Origin: an uncultured Latescibacterota bacterium
Lineage (GTDB): Bacteria; Latescibacterota; UBA2968; UBA8231
Direction: 5' to 3'
Assembly: GCA_951813615.1 (NCBI GenBank)
Contig: OX638377.1
Span: forward strand, 6,201,693 to 6,265,692
Length of the DNA stretch: 64,000 nt
Position 1 is the stretch's first letter. Every line of letters begins with the position of its first letter. Below the pieces are notes generated by a model. That model was not told where the DNA came from. It saw only the letters and a list, made by a program, of their open reading frames with translations, and searched no databases. Made by a program: the position numbers and the translations under genes. Positions 16,952 to 25,985 of the stretch are shown one piece after another.

Positions 16952-18010
16952 TTGTTCGAATCAACTGACGATCTACGTATTGACGAACTCAAACCCTTGA
17001 TCCCACCGGCGATTCTGATGGAAGAGTTGCCCATTTCGGAAGAGGCTTCCCACACTGTGGCTACGGCCCGACGCGCATTGGACGCCATACTAGCTGGCGA
17101 GGACGACCGGCTAGTGGTGATAGTCGGGCCGTGTTCGATCCACGATCCCCAAGCTGCGCTCGAATACGCAGAACGATTAAAGAAAAAGGCCGCGGCCCTA
17201 AGCGACGAATTGTACGTGGTGATGCGCGTGTATTTTGAGAAGCCGCGCACGACTGTCGGCTGGAAGGGGTTGATCAACGACCCGCATTTGGACGACAGTT
17301 TCAATATCAACAGCGGCTTGCGCGCCGCGCGCGGCCTGCTGGTGCAGTTGGGGGATATGGGCTTGCCGACCGGTTCCGAATTCCTCGATACCATCACGCC
17401 GCAGTTTATCGCCGACCTGATTGCGTGGGGTGCCATTGGTGCCCGCACTACCGAAAGTCAGGTGCACCGCGAATTGGCTTCGGGCCTGTCGATGCCGGTT
17501 GGCTTTAAGAATGGGACCGCGGGCAATGTGCAGATCGCCCTCGACGCTATCGGCGCGGCCCGGCATCCGCATCACTTTCTCTCGGTGACCAAGCAGGGTA
17601 TTGCGGCGATTGTTGGGACTGCGGGCAATGAGAGCTGCCATTTGATCTTGCGCGGCGGCAGCGACGGCACCAACTACGATCACACCAGCGTTGGCACGGC
17701 TGCGGCCCAGCTCAAGGAGGCGGACTTGCCGCACCGCGTGATGATCGATTGCAGCCACGGCAACAGCGCCAAGGATCACAAGCGCCAGCCGGCGGTTGCA
17801 CGCGCGATCGCCGCACAGGTGGCGGAGGGAGCGCAGGATGTTTTCGGGGTGATGCTGGAAAGCCACCTGATCGAGGGCAATCAGAAACAACAGGCGGGTA
17901 GTGAGTTGGTTTACGGTCAGAGCATTACGGATGCCTGTATTGGGTGGGAGGATACGGTTGAAGTGTTGGAGGAATTGGCCTCAGCGGTGGGAACGCGGCG
18001 GCAAAAATAG
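16952..18010 (+). CDS. aroG: 3-deoxy-7-phosphoheptulonate synthase (DAHP synthase, class I)
   Basis: This 352-residue enzyme condenses phosphoenolpyruvate and erythrose-4-phosphate, the first step of the shikimate pathway. It follows the AroF/G/H pattern along its length: 'DDLRIDELKPL', 'IVGPCSIHDP', 'MRVYFEKPRTTVGWKGL', 'GAIGARTTESQVHRELASG', 'GFKNGT', 'HLILRGG', 'MIDCSHGNSAKDH' and 'GQSITDACIGWED'. Length is normal. The start is a TTG at 16952, chosen because AAAGGAG precedes it and the protein starts like AroG there. The N-terminal DDLRI segment suggests allosteric control by an aromatic amino acid as in enterobacterial enzymes, but which one is not determined. Confidence 0.95.
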   Translation: MFESTDDLRIDELKPLIPPAILMEELPISEEASHTVATARRALDAILAGEDDRLVVIVGPCSIHDPQAALEYAERLKKKAAALSDELYVVMRVYFEKPRTTVGWKGLINDPHLDDSFNINSGLRAARGLLVQLGDMGLPTGSEFLDTITPQFIADLIAWGAIGARTTESQVHRELASGLSMPVGFKNGTAGNVQIALDAIGAARHPHHFLSVTKQGIAAIVGTAGNESCHLILRGGSDGTNYDHTSVGTAAAQLKEADLPHRVMIDCSHGNSAKDHKRQPAVARAIAAQVAEGAQDVFGVMLESHLIEGNQKQQAGSELVYGQSITDACIGWEDTVEVLEELASAVGTRRQK

Positions 18011-18040
18011 CAAACGGCGGGGTCGACTGGCCGGGCTAAT

Positions 18041-19204
18041 TTGAAAAATCTTTCGCTGCTCTTTTTGTGCGAGGCCCTCTCGCGCACCGCCAGTCTCGTC
18101 ATGCTGTCGAGCATGGCGCTCATCGGCCAGCGGTTGACGCCGAATCCCGCGCTTGCTACCCTGCCGCTGGCACTGGCACCGGTGGCCACGATGATAATGA
18201 CGGTGCCTGCAGCGCAGCTAATGCAGCGGCGGGGCCGCAAGCTGGGTTTTGCCTTGGGTGCCGCGTTGGGCGTCGTCGGGGGCGCGGTGGGGTGTCTGGC
18301 CGTGTACCAGGGCAATTTCGCGCTGCTTTGTTTGGGTGGGTTGGGCATTGGTGCGGTCAACGGCTTTGCCACCTATTATCGCTTTGCCGCTGGCGAGGTG
18401 GTCTCCGAGGATTTTCGCAGTCGCGCCATTTCGCTGGTGATGGCTGGAGGCGTCATTGCCGCAGTATCGGGATCCAATCTGGCGGCGTGGTCGCGGGAGT
18501 GGTTTCCCGACTATTTATTCGCTGGCTCTTTTTTGGGGATTGCCGCTGTTCATGCGCTGGTTTTGCTGGTGCTCTGCTTTGCCTCCTTTCCCGCGCCCAG
18601 CGCCGAGGAGCAGCGGGCGGGTGGGCGTTCGCTTAGGGAGATCGCGCGGCAGGCGGATTTCGCGCTGGCAGTGATTGGGGCGGTGGCCGCTTGGGGGCTG
18701 ATGTCGCTGTTGATGAATGCCACGCCGCTGGCGATGAAGCGGCACTTACATTCCTTCGCCGATACAGCTTGGGTGATTCAGTGGCATGTGTTGGGTATGT
18801 ACGTGCCGTCTTTTTTTACTGGACACCTAATCGCGCGTTGGGGCGAGCACCGGATTATGTTCGCCGGCATTGCGTTACTCGGGTGCTCCATTGCGGTCAA
18901 TTTGAGCGGTATGGGGCTCTATCACTACACTATCGGGTTGGCGCTATTGGGTGTGGGGTGGAATTTTCTTTTCGTAGGGTCAACGTCGCTGTTGGCGATG
19001 ACGCACCGGCCCGAGGAAAAGGCACGGGTGCAATCCTGCAATGACTTTCTGGTCTTTGGCCTGATGGTGTTGACCAGTTTCGGGGCGGCACCTTTGGAGG
19101 GGATGCTGGGCTGGGACCGGCTCAATCACTTGGCGGTGCCCTTTTTGGTGATGGTGGCGGTGGTGCTGGGGTTGCTGTGGATACGGGTGGGCCGGAGCGG
19201 CTGA
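18041..19204 (+). CDS. MFS transporter
   Basis: A 387-residue membrane protein with about 12 hydrophobic segments in two halves and the major-facilitator loop between helices 2 and 3 ('QLMQRRGRKLGFALG'), plus the matching 'GHLIARWGEHRIMFAG' loop in the second half. The substrate and direction are unknown. The frame opens with a TTG at 18041 and no clear ribosome site, so the exact start is uncertain; the first helix would begin almost at once. It follows DAHP synthase by 30 bp and may be read through from it. Confidence 0.85.
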   Translation: MKNLSLLFLCEALSRTASLVMLSSMALIGQRLTPNPALATLPLALAPVATMIMTVPAAQLMQRRGRKLGFALGAALGVVGGAVGCLAVYQGNFALLCLGGLGIGAVNGFATYYRFAAGEVVSEDFRSRAISLVMAGGVIAAVSGSNLAAWSREWFPDYLFAGSFLGIAAVHALVLLVLCFASFPAPSAEEQRAGGRSLREIARQADFALAVIGAVAAWGLMSLLMNATPLAMKRHLHSFADTAWVIQWHVLGMYVPSFFTGHLIARWGEHRIMFAGIALLGCSIAVNLSGMGLYHYTIGLALLGVGWNFLFVGSTSLLAMTHRPEEKARVQSCNDFLVFGLMVLTSFGAAPLEGMLGWDRLNHLAVPFLVMVAVVLGLLWIRVGRSG

Positions 19205-19210
19205 CGAGAT

Positions 19211-19247
19211 CCGCAGATGGACGCAGATGGACGCAGATGGACGCAGA
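19211..19247. repeat. 10-bp tandem repeat (GCAGATGGAC)
   Basis: About 3.7 perfect copies of a 10-bp unit (GCAGATGGAC) follow the MFS gene stop. Related CGCAGATGAACGCAGAT-like tracts are frequent between genes in environmental genomes. It does not contain spacers, so it is not a CRISPR array. Confidence 0.85.
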
Positions 19248-19323
19248 ATAGTATTCACAAGACGTCCGTATCTTGAATTGTTCAAGTTATTCAGGGTTGC
19301 TATACATAAGGAGGGTTTCGACG

Positions 19324-20439
19324 ATGGCTAAATATCGCGTGGGGTTGATCGGGGCCGGGCGCAAAGGCACGCAGCACGCGCGCGCCTATATGCTCGACGA
19401 GCGCACGGAGTTGGTGGCCGTGGCCGATGGAGACCCGGAGAATTTAGCGCTGTTTCAAAAGCGCACGGGCGTGCCCGGTTATGCCGACTATCGCCAGATG
19501 CTAGAAAAAGAGGCGCTCGACATTGCCGCGCCGATTTTGCCGGTTGGCGTCAACCCGGAGGTCGTTATCGCCTGCGCGCAAGCCGGGGTCAAGGCCATTC
19601 TCTGCGAAAAGCCGATCGCGGCCTCATTGGAAGAAGCCGATCGCATGGTCGCCGAGTGCAAGAGCCGACGCATTCGCTTTGGTGCGGGCGACTTGGATGT
19701 CAATTTGCCGGCTTATCAAAAGGCCCTGGAATTCATTGGCGCGGGTGAGTTGGGGGCAGTTAAGCGCATCACATTGCTCGGTGGGTCGGGTACGGAGATG
19801 TCGGGTGGCGGCTGTCAGCGCTTTACGCTGATGCGCCACTTCGCTGGGTGCGCCGAGGTGGCGTGGGTATCGGGCTGGGTCAGCGACGATCCTTTGAGCG
19901 AACACGACCAAGGTGGGGCCGGGTACGTGCGATTCACCAATGGCATTGAGGCGTTTACCTACCGGGATAAGGATGCGCGGGGCCGCGGCTACGAGGTAGC
20001 CTGTGAGGACGGGATCTTCTACTCAGACGACAATCTCGTAGGCTTGTACCGGTACGTCGAAGGCGATGGGGCGAATTGGGAAAAGTTGGAAAAAATTGAG
20101 GGTGTCTTGCCAGAAGGGCCGATCTATGGTGCAAAACGCGGGTACGACGCCGAGGGCTGGCGGTGGCCCGGGGACCGCAACGTGGCTAGCTGCAAGGCTA
20201 TTATCGACGCACTGGAGCGGGGCGAGGACCCGCCCGGCAGCGGCGAGAACGGCGTCAAGGTCCTCGAAATGGCCATTGCGGTGCGCGAGTCGCACCGGCA
20301 GGGCTGTACGCCCGTGATGCTGCCGCTGGCCGACCGCAGCCTGCGCCTCATCCCCAATCCCTCGCGGATGTATAACAAGAAGCCGATCTTAGGCCACGAA
20401 AAGTACATGGATCAGGTTTTGTCCCACAAGAAGGACTAA
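19324..20439 (+). CDS. Gfo/Idh/MocA family oxidoreductase
   Basis: The 371-residue protein has the Rossmann loop GLIGAGRKGTQHA (~7-19) and 'ILCEKPIAASLEEADRM' with the EKP lysine (~95), then the substrate domain. 'GAGDLDVNLPAYQKAL' and 'RDKDARGRGYEVACEDGIF' are substrate-domain features. The C-terminal 'NPSRMYNKKPILG' tail is unusual for the family. The ATG at 19324 is supported by AAGGAGGG eight bases upstream. It begins a four-gene plus-strand or divergent catabolic block: a TIM-barrel protein, SDR, then sulfatase. NAD(P)-dependent oxidation of a sugar hydroxyl is likely. Confidence 0.9.
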   Translation: MAKYRVGLIGAGRKGTQHARAYMLDERTELVAVADGDPENLALFQKRTGVPGYADYRQMLEKEALDIAAPILPVGVNPEVVIACAQAGVKAILCEKPIAASLEEADRMVAECKSRRIRFGAGDLDVNLPAYQKALEFIGAGELGAVKRITLLGGSGTEMSGGGCQRFTLMRHFAGCAEVAWVSGWVSDDPLSEHDQGGAGYVRFTNGIEAFTYRDKDARGRGYEVACEDGIFYSDDNLVGLYRYVEGDGANWEKLEKIEGVLPEGPIYGAKRGYDAEGWRWPGDRNVASCKAIIDALERGEDPPGSGENGVKVLEMAIAVRESHRQGCTPVMLPLADRSLRLIPNPSRMYNKKPILGHEKYMDQVLSHKKD

Positions 20440-20472
20440 GAGGCCACTGCGCCGAGAAATAGGAGCTTAGCC

Positions 20473-22044
20473 ATGGACCGCCCCCGTTTAATTCACTACA
20501 ACGACGCGCACCACTTTCACGCCAAGCGGCTCGAACCACCGGCCAGCCGCCACCTCCTGAACTGGCCGGTAGATGAAGTATTGGGCACGGGCGTGGATTT
20601 GTTGGTTTTGGGATTGGGTTATAGCGATGTCTTCTTCCACCAGAGTGAGGTCGGTCGCGTGGTGGGGCAGGGCAAGGAGGTGTGGGAAAACTACATTGAC
20701 TGGCGGATTATGCGGATGGTTGAGGTGGCCAAGAAGTTGGGTACTGACCAGTTATGGGCCGTCGTTGAGCGCGGCCGGGAGACGGGAATGCAGGTGTTTC
20801 CCAGCCTCAAATTGCAGGACTCTGCCCGGCCGGGACACGAGCGCTCGGGGCGGCTCAAGGAACAGTACGGAGCCGCAGTGTGCATTGGCGACGCCGGTCG
20901 GGCCGAGTGGTGTTACGACTACGCGCAAGAGACCGTGCAGGAGTACAAGCTGGCCCTCATCGGCGAAGTGCTGGAAGGCTATCGAGCCGATGGGTTGGAA
21001 CTGGATTTTTGCTTTGACAACTTCTATTTCAAAAAGGACGAGATCCAAGAAAACGCGCCATTGATGACTGAGTTTGTGGCCAAGGTGCGGGCGTTGGCCG
21101 AGGAAATCAGCGCACGGCAAGGTCGCAAAATTCCCCTGATGGCGCGGGTCCATCTGCGCGAGGAAGACAACCTCGCGGTGGGGCTGGACGTGGAAGCTTG
21201 GCTACGGGCCGGTAGCCTTGACTGGGTCGTCGGTCAGGATGAAAACGTGCTGGTTGATCCTGGCATTCAGGCACCGTGGCTGGCCGAGGTGGCTGAGAAT
21301 GCGGGTGCTGCTGCGTATTATCGGCCGCCGCGCCGGATCTACGACGAGCGGGTGGGGTTGCCGAGCATTGAGATGTACCGGGCACTTAGCCAGACCTTGG
21401 ACTGGCAGGGCTACGCCGGGATGTACTTGGGCTATATGCCTTGGCCCTTGGCCGAGCGCGAGTACCAGATCCTGCGCGAAGTGGCCTATCCGCAGGTACA
21501 CATCCGGCGCGACAAGCGCTACTTGTTACAGCCGCGCGAGGGGGTCATCGGGGAAGAGACTTCTACGCCAGAGCGCCAAGTGCCGGAACAGCTCTTGGAG
21601 GGCGAGACGGTCGCGCTCGACATTTGGGTGGCCGACGATGTGGAAAGCGCCCGCGGCGACGGCGAGATGCGCCCGGCTATTTTGACGCTGCGCTTTGCCT
21701 TTTTCTGCATTGAGGACGACATCGAAATGCGCTTTAATGGCCGGGTCCTGTCTCGCGCTGAAGCCGAAATCAGCGACGAGCGCGCGTTGACCATTCCTGT
21801 TCAGCTCGCTGGGAGTATGGCGGTGCAGGCCCCGTTGGGTTTTTCAGCGCACTGGTTCCGCTTTCGCTTGGCACCGGAGGAGGTAAGGCGCGGGGCCAAT
21901 CGGGTCGAGATCGAGGTGAAGAAGCTGGAGGCGCGGGCGGGTTTTGCCCGCAGCATTAATGGGGCGGAAATTCTGGTCCGCTACAAGGACTTTGTGCGCC
22001 CCGAAGGTTTGGTATTGGAGCGGATTGCTCCGCCGGGAGGTTGA
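20473..22044 (+). CDS. Glycosidase-like TIM-barrel protein with C-terminal beta domain
   Basis: This 523-residue protein is not a firm member of a named family. The N-terminal two thirds have the alternating pattern of a TIM barrel; 'YRADGLELDFCFDNFYF' (~173-190) resembles the 'DGLELDF' strand of the GHL10/YngK-like glycosyl hydrolases, where acidic residues are catalytic. The last ~150 residues ('MRFNGRVLSRAEAEISDER', 'ANRVEIEVKKLE') look like a jelly-roll. No signal peptide is seen. It lies 33 bp after the Gfo/Idh gene and one base before the SDR gene, so it is probably part of a carbohydrate pathway. The substrate is unknown. Confidence 0.6.
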   Translation: MDRPRLIHYNDAHHFHAKRLEPPASRHLLNWPVDEVLGTGVDLLVLGLGYSDVFFHQSEVGRVVGQGKEVWENYIDWRIMRMVEVAKKLGTDQLWAVVERGRETGMQVFPSLKLQDSARPGHERSGRLKEQYGAAVCIGDAGRAEWCYDYAQETVQEYKLALIGEVLEGYRADGLELDFCFDNFYFKKDEIQENAPLMTEFVAKVRALAEEISARQGRKIPLMARVHLREEDNLAVGLDVEAWLRAGSLDWVVGQDENVLVDPGIQAPWLAEVAENAGAAAYYRPPRRIYDERVGLPSIEMYRALSQTLDWQGYAGMYLGYMPWPLAEREYQILREVAYPQVHIRRDKRYLLQPREGVIGEETSTPERQVPEQLLEGETVALDIWVADDVESARGDGEMRPAILTLRFAFFCIEDDIEMRFNGRVLSRAEAEISDERALTIPVQLAGSMAVQAPLGFSAHWFRFRLAPEEVRRGANRVEIEVKKLEARAGFARSINGAEILVRYKDFVRPEGLVLERIAPPGG

Positions 22045-22045
22045 G

Positions 22046-22888
22046 ATGCGAGTATTGATTACGGGAACTAGCGGTTTTATCGGCCGGGCGTTGGCCGCGG
22101 ATATGGCGGCGGACCACGAAGTGGTCTGTCTGTCGCGCCAGCCGACGGAGGTCTTGGGGGTGGAGGTGGTGGTTGGGGATTTTACGCGGGGGGAGGATTT
22201 GCACCTGTTGGATCGGTGGGACTTTGACGCGTTGGTCCATTTGGGGGCGGTGACGGGCGCGGGCAGCGAACCGGATCTGATGCGGGTCAATGTCATGGGG
22301 ACCTACGGCTTGTTGCGCTATCTGATCGATCGGGGTTGCCGCAAATTTGCATTGGCCTCGTCGATCGCCGCGGTCGGGATGCAGTCGGTGCATTTTCGGC
22401 CGCTCGAACTGCCGATGTCGGATGAACATCCGTGTCTCGACCGCGAGGGCTACGGTTTTTCCAAATACATGATGGAGGAGACGACTCGCTATCTGGCGCG
22501 GCAGCGGGCGGAGTTAGACTTCATCAATATTAGGCTGTCTTCGATTTGGCCCGAGGACCGGGTTCCTGCGCCACGGCAGCCGGGACCGGTGGGACCGTGG
22601 GGGATGGGGGCGATTTCGTGTATGTATTTGAGCGATGCGGTGCGGTGTTTCCGGCTGGCGGCGGAGAGTGCGCACAAGGCGGGAGTGCGGATCTTGAACG
22701 CGGTGGGGACGCAGGCCTGTGTGGCCTGTACGGTGCCGGAGTTGATGCGGGTTTGGTACGGGGCGGATGCGGAGGAGATCGACATGGCGCACTATGAGCG
22801 GGCAGGGCACGAGCGGGATCCGGTGTATGATATTGCGCGGATTGAAGCGGAGTTGGGATTTGTGCCGGCGCGGAGTGTGTTGCCCTAA
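22046..22888 (+). CDS. NAD(P)-dependent epimerase/dehydratase (extended SDR)
   Basis: This 280-residue protein has the N-terminal dinucleotide loop TGTSGFIGRALA (~6-17), an aspartate in 'VVVGDFTRG', a 'LASSIAAVG' serine region and 'YGFSKYMMEE' containing the YxxxK catalytic pair. Such enzymes oxidise, epimerise or dehydrate nucleotide sugars or free sugars. The ATG at 22046 is one base after the stop of the TIM-barrel gene (TGAGATG), indicating coupled translation with it and the Gfo/Idh gene upstream. Confidence 0.88.
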   Translation: MRVLITGTSGFIGRALAADMAADHEVVCLSRQPTEVLGVEVVVGDFTRGEDLHLLDRWDFDALVHLGAVTGAGSEPDLMRVNVMGTYGLLRYLIDRGCRKFALASSIAAVGMQSVHFRPLELPMSDEHPCLDREGYGFSKYMMEETTRYLARQRAELDFINIRLSSIWPEDRVPAPRQPGPVGPWGMGAISCMYLSDAVRCFRLAAESAHKAGVRILNAVGTQACVACTVPELMRVWYGADAEEIDMAHYERAGHERDPVYDIARIEAELGFVPARSVLP

Positions 22889-22987
22889 ATCAAGTTTTCG
22901 ACCAGCGTCGGCTGACCGGGGTGAGCTGGCGATAGTCGGGGATTACTGGACAATGTCGGCTACGCGCCCTTCACCCATTGCCACTGC

Positions 22988-24391
22988 TTACTCCTGCGCG
23001 AACGGTTGATTTTTGCTGGTCGCGGGATTTTCCCAATGGCCGCCCACGGGCCTGAGCTGCCCTTTGCCCGTTACCGCGAAATTGCGGCCGTCGCGTTCGG
23101 GCACCACGTAGCGTTCGTACCACGTCTCTAGTCGCTGCTTCAGGTCGCCGATCCGTTCGGCTTGGCTGGGATCGTCCGCCAGATTGGCGCGTTCGTCCGG
23201 GTCGTTGGCTAGGTCGTAGAGTTCGTGCGGCCCATCTGGATAGCGGTGGACGTATTTCCACTCTTCGGTGCGCATCATCCGCGTTGCTCCGTACTCGTCG
23301 TAGATGACGACTTCCTGCCGACCGATGTCGTCTTCGCCCAACAACAGGGGTAGCGCACTTTGTCCGGGCAAATTGGGGCGCTCGGGCAGCGGTAGCCCGA
23401 GATAGTCGAGCAGGGTCGGCATAAAGTCGTAGGCGCTGACCATGCCCGCTTGGACGCTCTCCGCCGGTATGCGGTTGGGGTGGCTGACGACGAAGGGCAC
23501 CTTGATCGAATTCTCGTACATATTCGGCGGATAGGTGCCGTTGCCCTTGCCCCAGAAACCGTGGTGGCCGCAGCTAAAGCCGTTGTCGCTGGTGAAGACT
23601 ACTAACGTATCCTCGCGCAGCCCCTGTTCCTCCAGCTTGTCGAGAATCCGCCCGATGTCGTGGTCCATGGCCGTCACCGCCGCGAAATAGCCCTTGAGCA
23701 TCTCGCGGTTGCCCAGACAGTTTTCGCTCAGCGAATGGCCCACTGCCCAAGGGTGGATCGCTTCCTGTGGACAGGAGTCGAACGCGCAGTTGTCGTAGGA
23801 ATCGACGATCTCCTGCGGGTGGCCAGTCCACGGGCTGTGCGGCGCGGTGTAGTGGACGCCCAAGTAAAAGGGTGCGTCGCCGTCGGCGTGCCGATCGATG
23901 AATGCCAGTGCGTCGTTGGTGATTGCCGTGGTCACGTAGCCCGGCTCGGTGATCAACTCGCCGTTGCGGATCATGGGCGCGTCGTTGTACGGCCCGCCGC
24001 CCTGCTGATGCACGTACCAATGCGCAAAGCCGTGCGGCGCGAGTTGGCTGTGCCCCAAGTGCCATTTGCCGCTTAGGCCGCATACCCAGCCATTGTTAGC
24101 GAGGATGTCGGTGTAAGCCACTTCGCCTGCGAGATAAGCGGCTGCGGAGTCGCCGACGTTGCCCTCTCTGATCCAGTCGTGGACCCCGTGCTGCGAGGGG
24201 ATCCGCCCGGTCAAAAAGGTCGCGCGGCTGGGCGAGCAGACTGGCGTGGCGACGAAGAAATTGTCAAAGCGCATACCCGTCTGGGCGATGCGGTCGATCG
24301 CGGGAGTGCGGATTTCCGCGTTGCCGTAGCAGCCGGCTGCCCAAGGGCCTTGGTCGTCGCTGAGGATGAAGACGATGTTGGGTCGATTCAT
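22988..24391 (-). CDS. Type I sulfatase (arylsulfatase family)
   Basis: A 467-residue sulfatase with the metal-binding start 'NIVFILSDDQG' and the modification motif CSPSR at ~52-56. The Cys there is converted to formylglycine by a sulfatase-maturing enzyme not in this window. 'GKWHLGHS', 'HYTAPHSPW' and 'TSDNGFSCGHHG' supply further ligands. There is no signal peptide, so the protein is either cytoplasmic or its export signal is cryptic. The ATG at 24391 has AGGAATAGG upstream. The last residues (GGHWENPATSKNQPFAQE) are repeated in degraded form just upstream of the gene (24400-24487). It probably desulfates a carbohydrate or choline-type ester. Confidence 0.93.
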   Translation of the reverse strand: MNRPNIVFILSDDQGPWAAGCYGNAEIRTPAIDRIAQTGMRFDNFFVATPVCSPSRATFLTGRIPSQHGVHDWIREGNVGDSAAAYLAGEVAYTDILANNGWVCGLSGKWHLGHSQLAPHGFAHWYVHQQGGGPYNDAPMIRNGELITEPGYVTTAITNDALAFIDRHADGDAPFYLGVHYTAPHSPWTGHPQEIVDSYDNCAFDSCPQEAIHPWAVGHSLSENCLGNREMLKGYFAAVTAMDHDIGRILDKLEEQGLREDTLVVFTSDNGFSCGHHGFWGKGNGTYPPNMYENSIKVPFVVSHPNRIPAESVQAGMVSAYDFMPTLLDYLGLPLPERPNLPGQSALPLLLGEDDIGRQEVVIYDEYGATRMMRTEEWKYVHRYPDGPHELYDLANDPDERANLADDPSQAERIGDLKQRLETWYERYVVPERDGRNFAVTGKGQLRPVGGHWENPATSKNQPFAQE

Positions 24392-24399
24392 TGACTGGC

Positions 24400-24487
24400 C
24401 TATTCCTGAACTAAATGTTGGTGTTTGCTGGTCGCGGGGTCTTTTCAATGTCCGCCTGCCGACCTAACGCGTAGGCGCGGCCGTTTT
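24400..24487 (-). pseudogene. Degraded copy of a sulfatase 3' end
   Basis: On the minus strand this reads NGRAYA..., then after an apparent indel GG-H-stop-KDPATSKHQHLVQE-stop. It matches the end of the neighbouring sulfatase (DGRNFA...GGHWENPATSKNQPFAQE). The tryptophan codon TGG is TGA here (24445-24447). The fragment begins within 3 bases of the DUF4832 gene stop and ends 8 bases before the sulfatase start. It appears to be what is left of a second sulfatase gene. Confidence 0.75.
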
Positions 24488-24489
24488 CC

Positions 24490-25896
24490 TCATTCCGCAG
24501 CTTGGATGACAATGCCTCTGGCCAGTTCGTTATAGCCGCGCTCCTCGTCCCAAACCCCCTCGTTGGCGATCCGATATGCGTAGCGTGGATCGCCAACGAG
24601 CCTGGGACTGGGATCGGGCAAGTGCAAGTACGCGGTATATTCGCCTGGTACCATAGTGGAGGATAGTGGAACCACGGCGGAAAGCACGTGGGATGCCCCC
24701 GGCTTCCAAGTGCGCGGATCGACATCGAGGACAAAGGCTCGCACCGCTCCACTCGCCTCGTTTTCCAAGACGATCTCCACACCGCGCCGATTGTAAAGCG
24801 AGGCGAAACCGCGATTGTCTAGGTCGATTTCCACTGCGAGTTGCCCACCGGGAGTGGCAGTGGCCGCGATGCGGCTCTGAGTCAAGACAAACCGCGCTCC
24901 CAGCCTCCTCTGCACCTCGTCGAAACAACCCTGTGCGGCCCACTTGTCGAGTACCTCGGGGTGATAGCTGCTATTGAGATAGCTGCCTTTGAGGGTTTCC
25001 AATTCGGTAATGGTCCGCTCGCAATCGTTGAGTACATGCGTTCGGCAAGTCTCTCCGCCGAACGCGGTGTACAGGGTTTCGTTTGCAAGATAGGCCACTT
25101 CCTCCTCGCGTGTCATTTCTCCCCGCTCGTACGTGCCGACGTCGATCGGTGAGGAGAGGAAACAGTCGTTGTGATGGCCGACGCGGGCGACATGCTCGCC
25201 GCTATAGGCGTTATTGGCATCCACGGTGGCGAAGCCGCCGTCAGGTGTTTTGAAAATCTGCTGTTTCAGGTAGGGATAGCGGACCAAGACTAAGCGATCG
25301 GTGGGAGTATGGTCGAGGATGTGGAACAACATCTCCCGACCCTGATCGTAGTCGTTTGCGATCTCTGTTGTATGCCACTCGCCCCACGGGCCGACAAACC
25401 CCGCCTCGAAGAGGGCGATGACATCCTCGTTGGCGGCGAAAATGGGAGATAGCTGCGCGATGTGGTTCTTGACGTTCGGCTTTGGCGGGTCCTCGTACGA
25501 TCTGTAATCGCCGTCTGGGCCTTTGAAACCGTAAGATCCCCGGACGATGACTTTCATTCCTTGGTCCCGGGCGATGGCGAACCCGTTTTCCACTGCGGCG
25601 AGGAACGACTCTGGCAAGGACGGGACCTCGCGATAGTCCTCCATGAAGATCCGTCCCCGGAGCAACGTATGCCCCTCGTCACGCCTCTTGCCAATCGCGG
25701 GATCAAGTTTGTGCAAATTAGTATATATGTAAAATCCTCGTTCGGGGTTGGGAAAGATGCTTGTGTCGGGCTCGTAGTGAGTCGCGATAATATCGGCGCG
25801 AGTTACTCCCGTTTTTGCGTCGGCCATTTTTTCTTTCCCACAGGATAGTACACCTAGCACAATCGACGCGACACATACTGTCATAATTTTGAACAT
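24490..25896 (-). CDS. DUF4874/DUF4832 lipoprotein
   Basis: This 468-residue exported lipoprotein has a signal sequence with lipobox LGVLSC (~14-19). The N-terminal part ('YEPDTSIFPNPERGFYIY', 'LLRGRIFMEDYREVP', 'FVGPWGEWHTTE') is characteristic of DUF4874 and has a TIM-barrel look. The C-terminal part ('YLNSSYHPEVLDKW', 'VEIDLDNRGFASLYNRRGVEIVL') is DUF4832, with a beta-sandwich end. The family is found in polysaccharide-utilising bacteria and is thought to be glycosidase-like, without proven activity. Base composition is less GC-rich than nearby genes. It sits directly against the sulfatase tail fragment, so its arrival may have replaced an older sulfatase. Confidence 0.85.
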   Translation of the reverse strand: MFKIMTVCVASIVLGVLSCGKEKMADAKTGVTRADIIATHYEPDTSIFPNPERGFYIYTNLHKLDPAIGKRRDEGHTLLRGRIFMEDYREVPSLPESFLAAVENGFAIARDQGMKVIVRGSYGFKGPDGDYRSYEDPPKPNVKNHIAQLSPIFAANEDVIALFEAGFVGPWGEWHTTEIANDYDQGREMLFHILDHTPTDRLVLVRYPYLKQQIFKTPDGGFATVDANNAYSGEHVARVGHHNDCFLSSPIDVGTYERGEMTREEEVAYLANETLYTAFGGETCRTHVLNDCERTITELETLKGSYLNSSYHPEVLDKWAAQGCFDEVQRRLGARFVLTQSRIAATATPGGQLAVEIDLDNRGFASLYNRRGVEIVLENEASGAVRAFVLDVDPRTWKPGASHVLSAVVPLSSTMVPGEYTAYLHLPDPSPRLVGDPRYAYRIANEGVWDEERGYNELARGIVIQAAE

Positions 25897-25985
25897 CCGG
25901 GCCTTGCCCTGTTACAAAAGTCGGACAATGGTCTGTGCTGCGAATCCTTCGGGCAGGTCGTACTTGCTTCTGTCGTCCATATGGA

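Noticed and set aside
19211..19247. Possible CRISPR array
   Set aside because: The repeat units are directly adjacent with no spacers, and no cas genes are present.
25912..25980. 22-codon minus-strand frame (MDDRSKYDLPEGF...) after the mannonate dehydratase-like gene
   Set aside because: It resembles another orphan gene tail, but no matching intact gene is in the window and no ribosome site is seen, so it cannot be supported.
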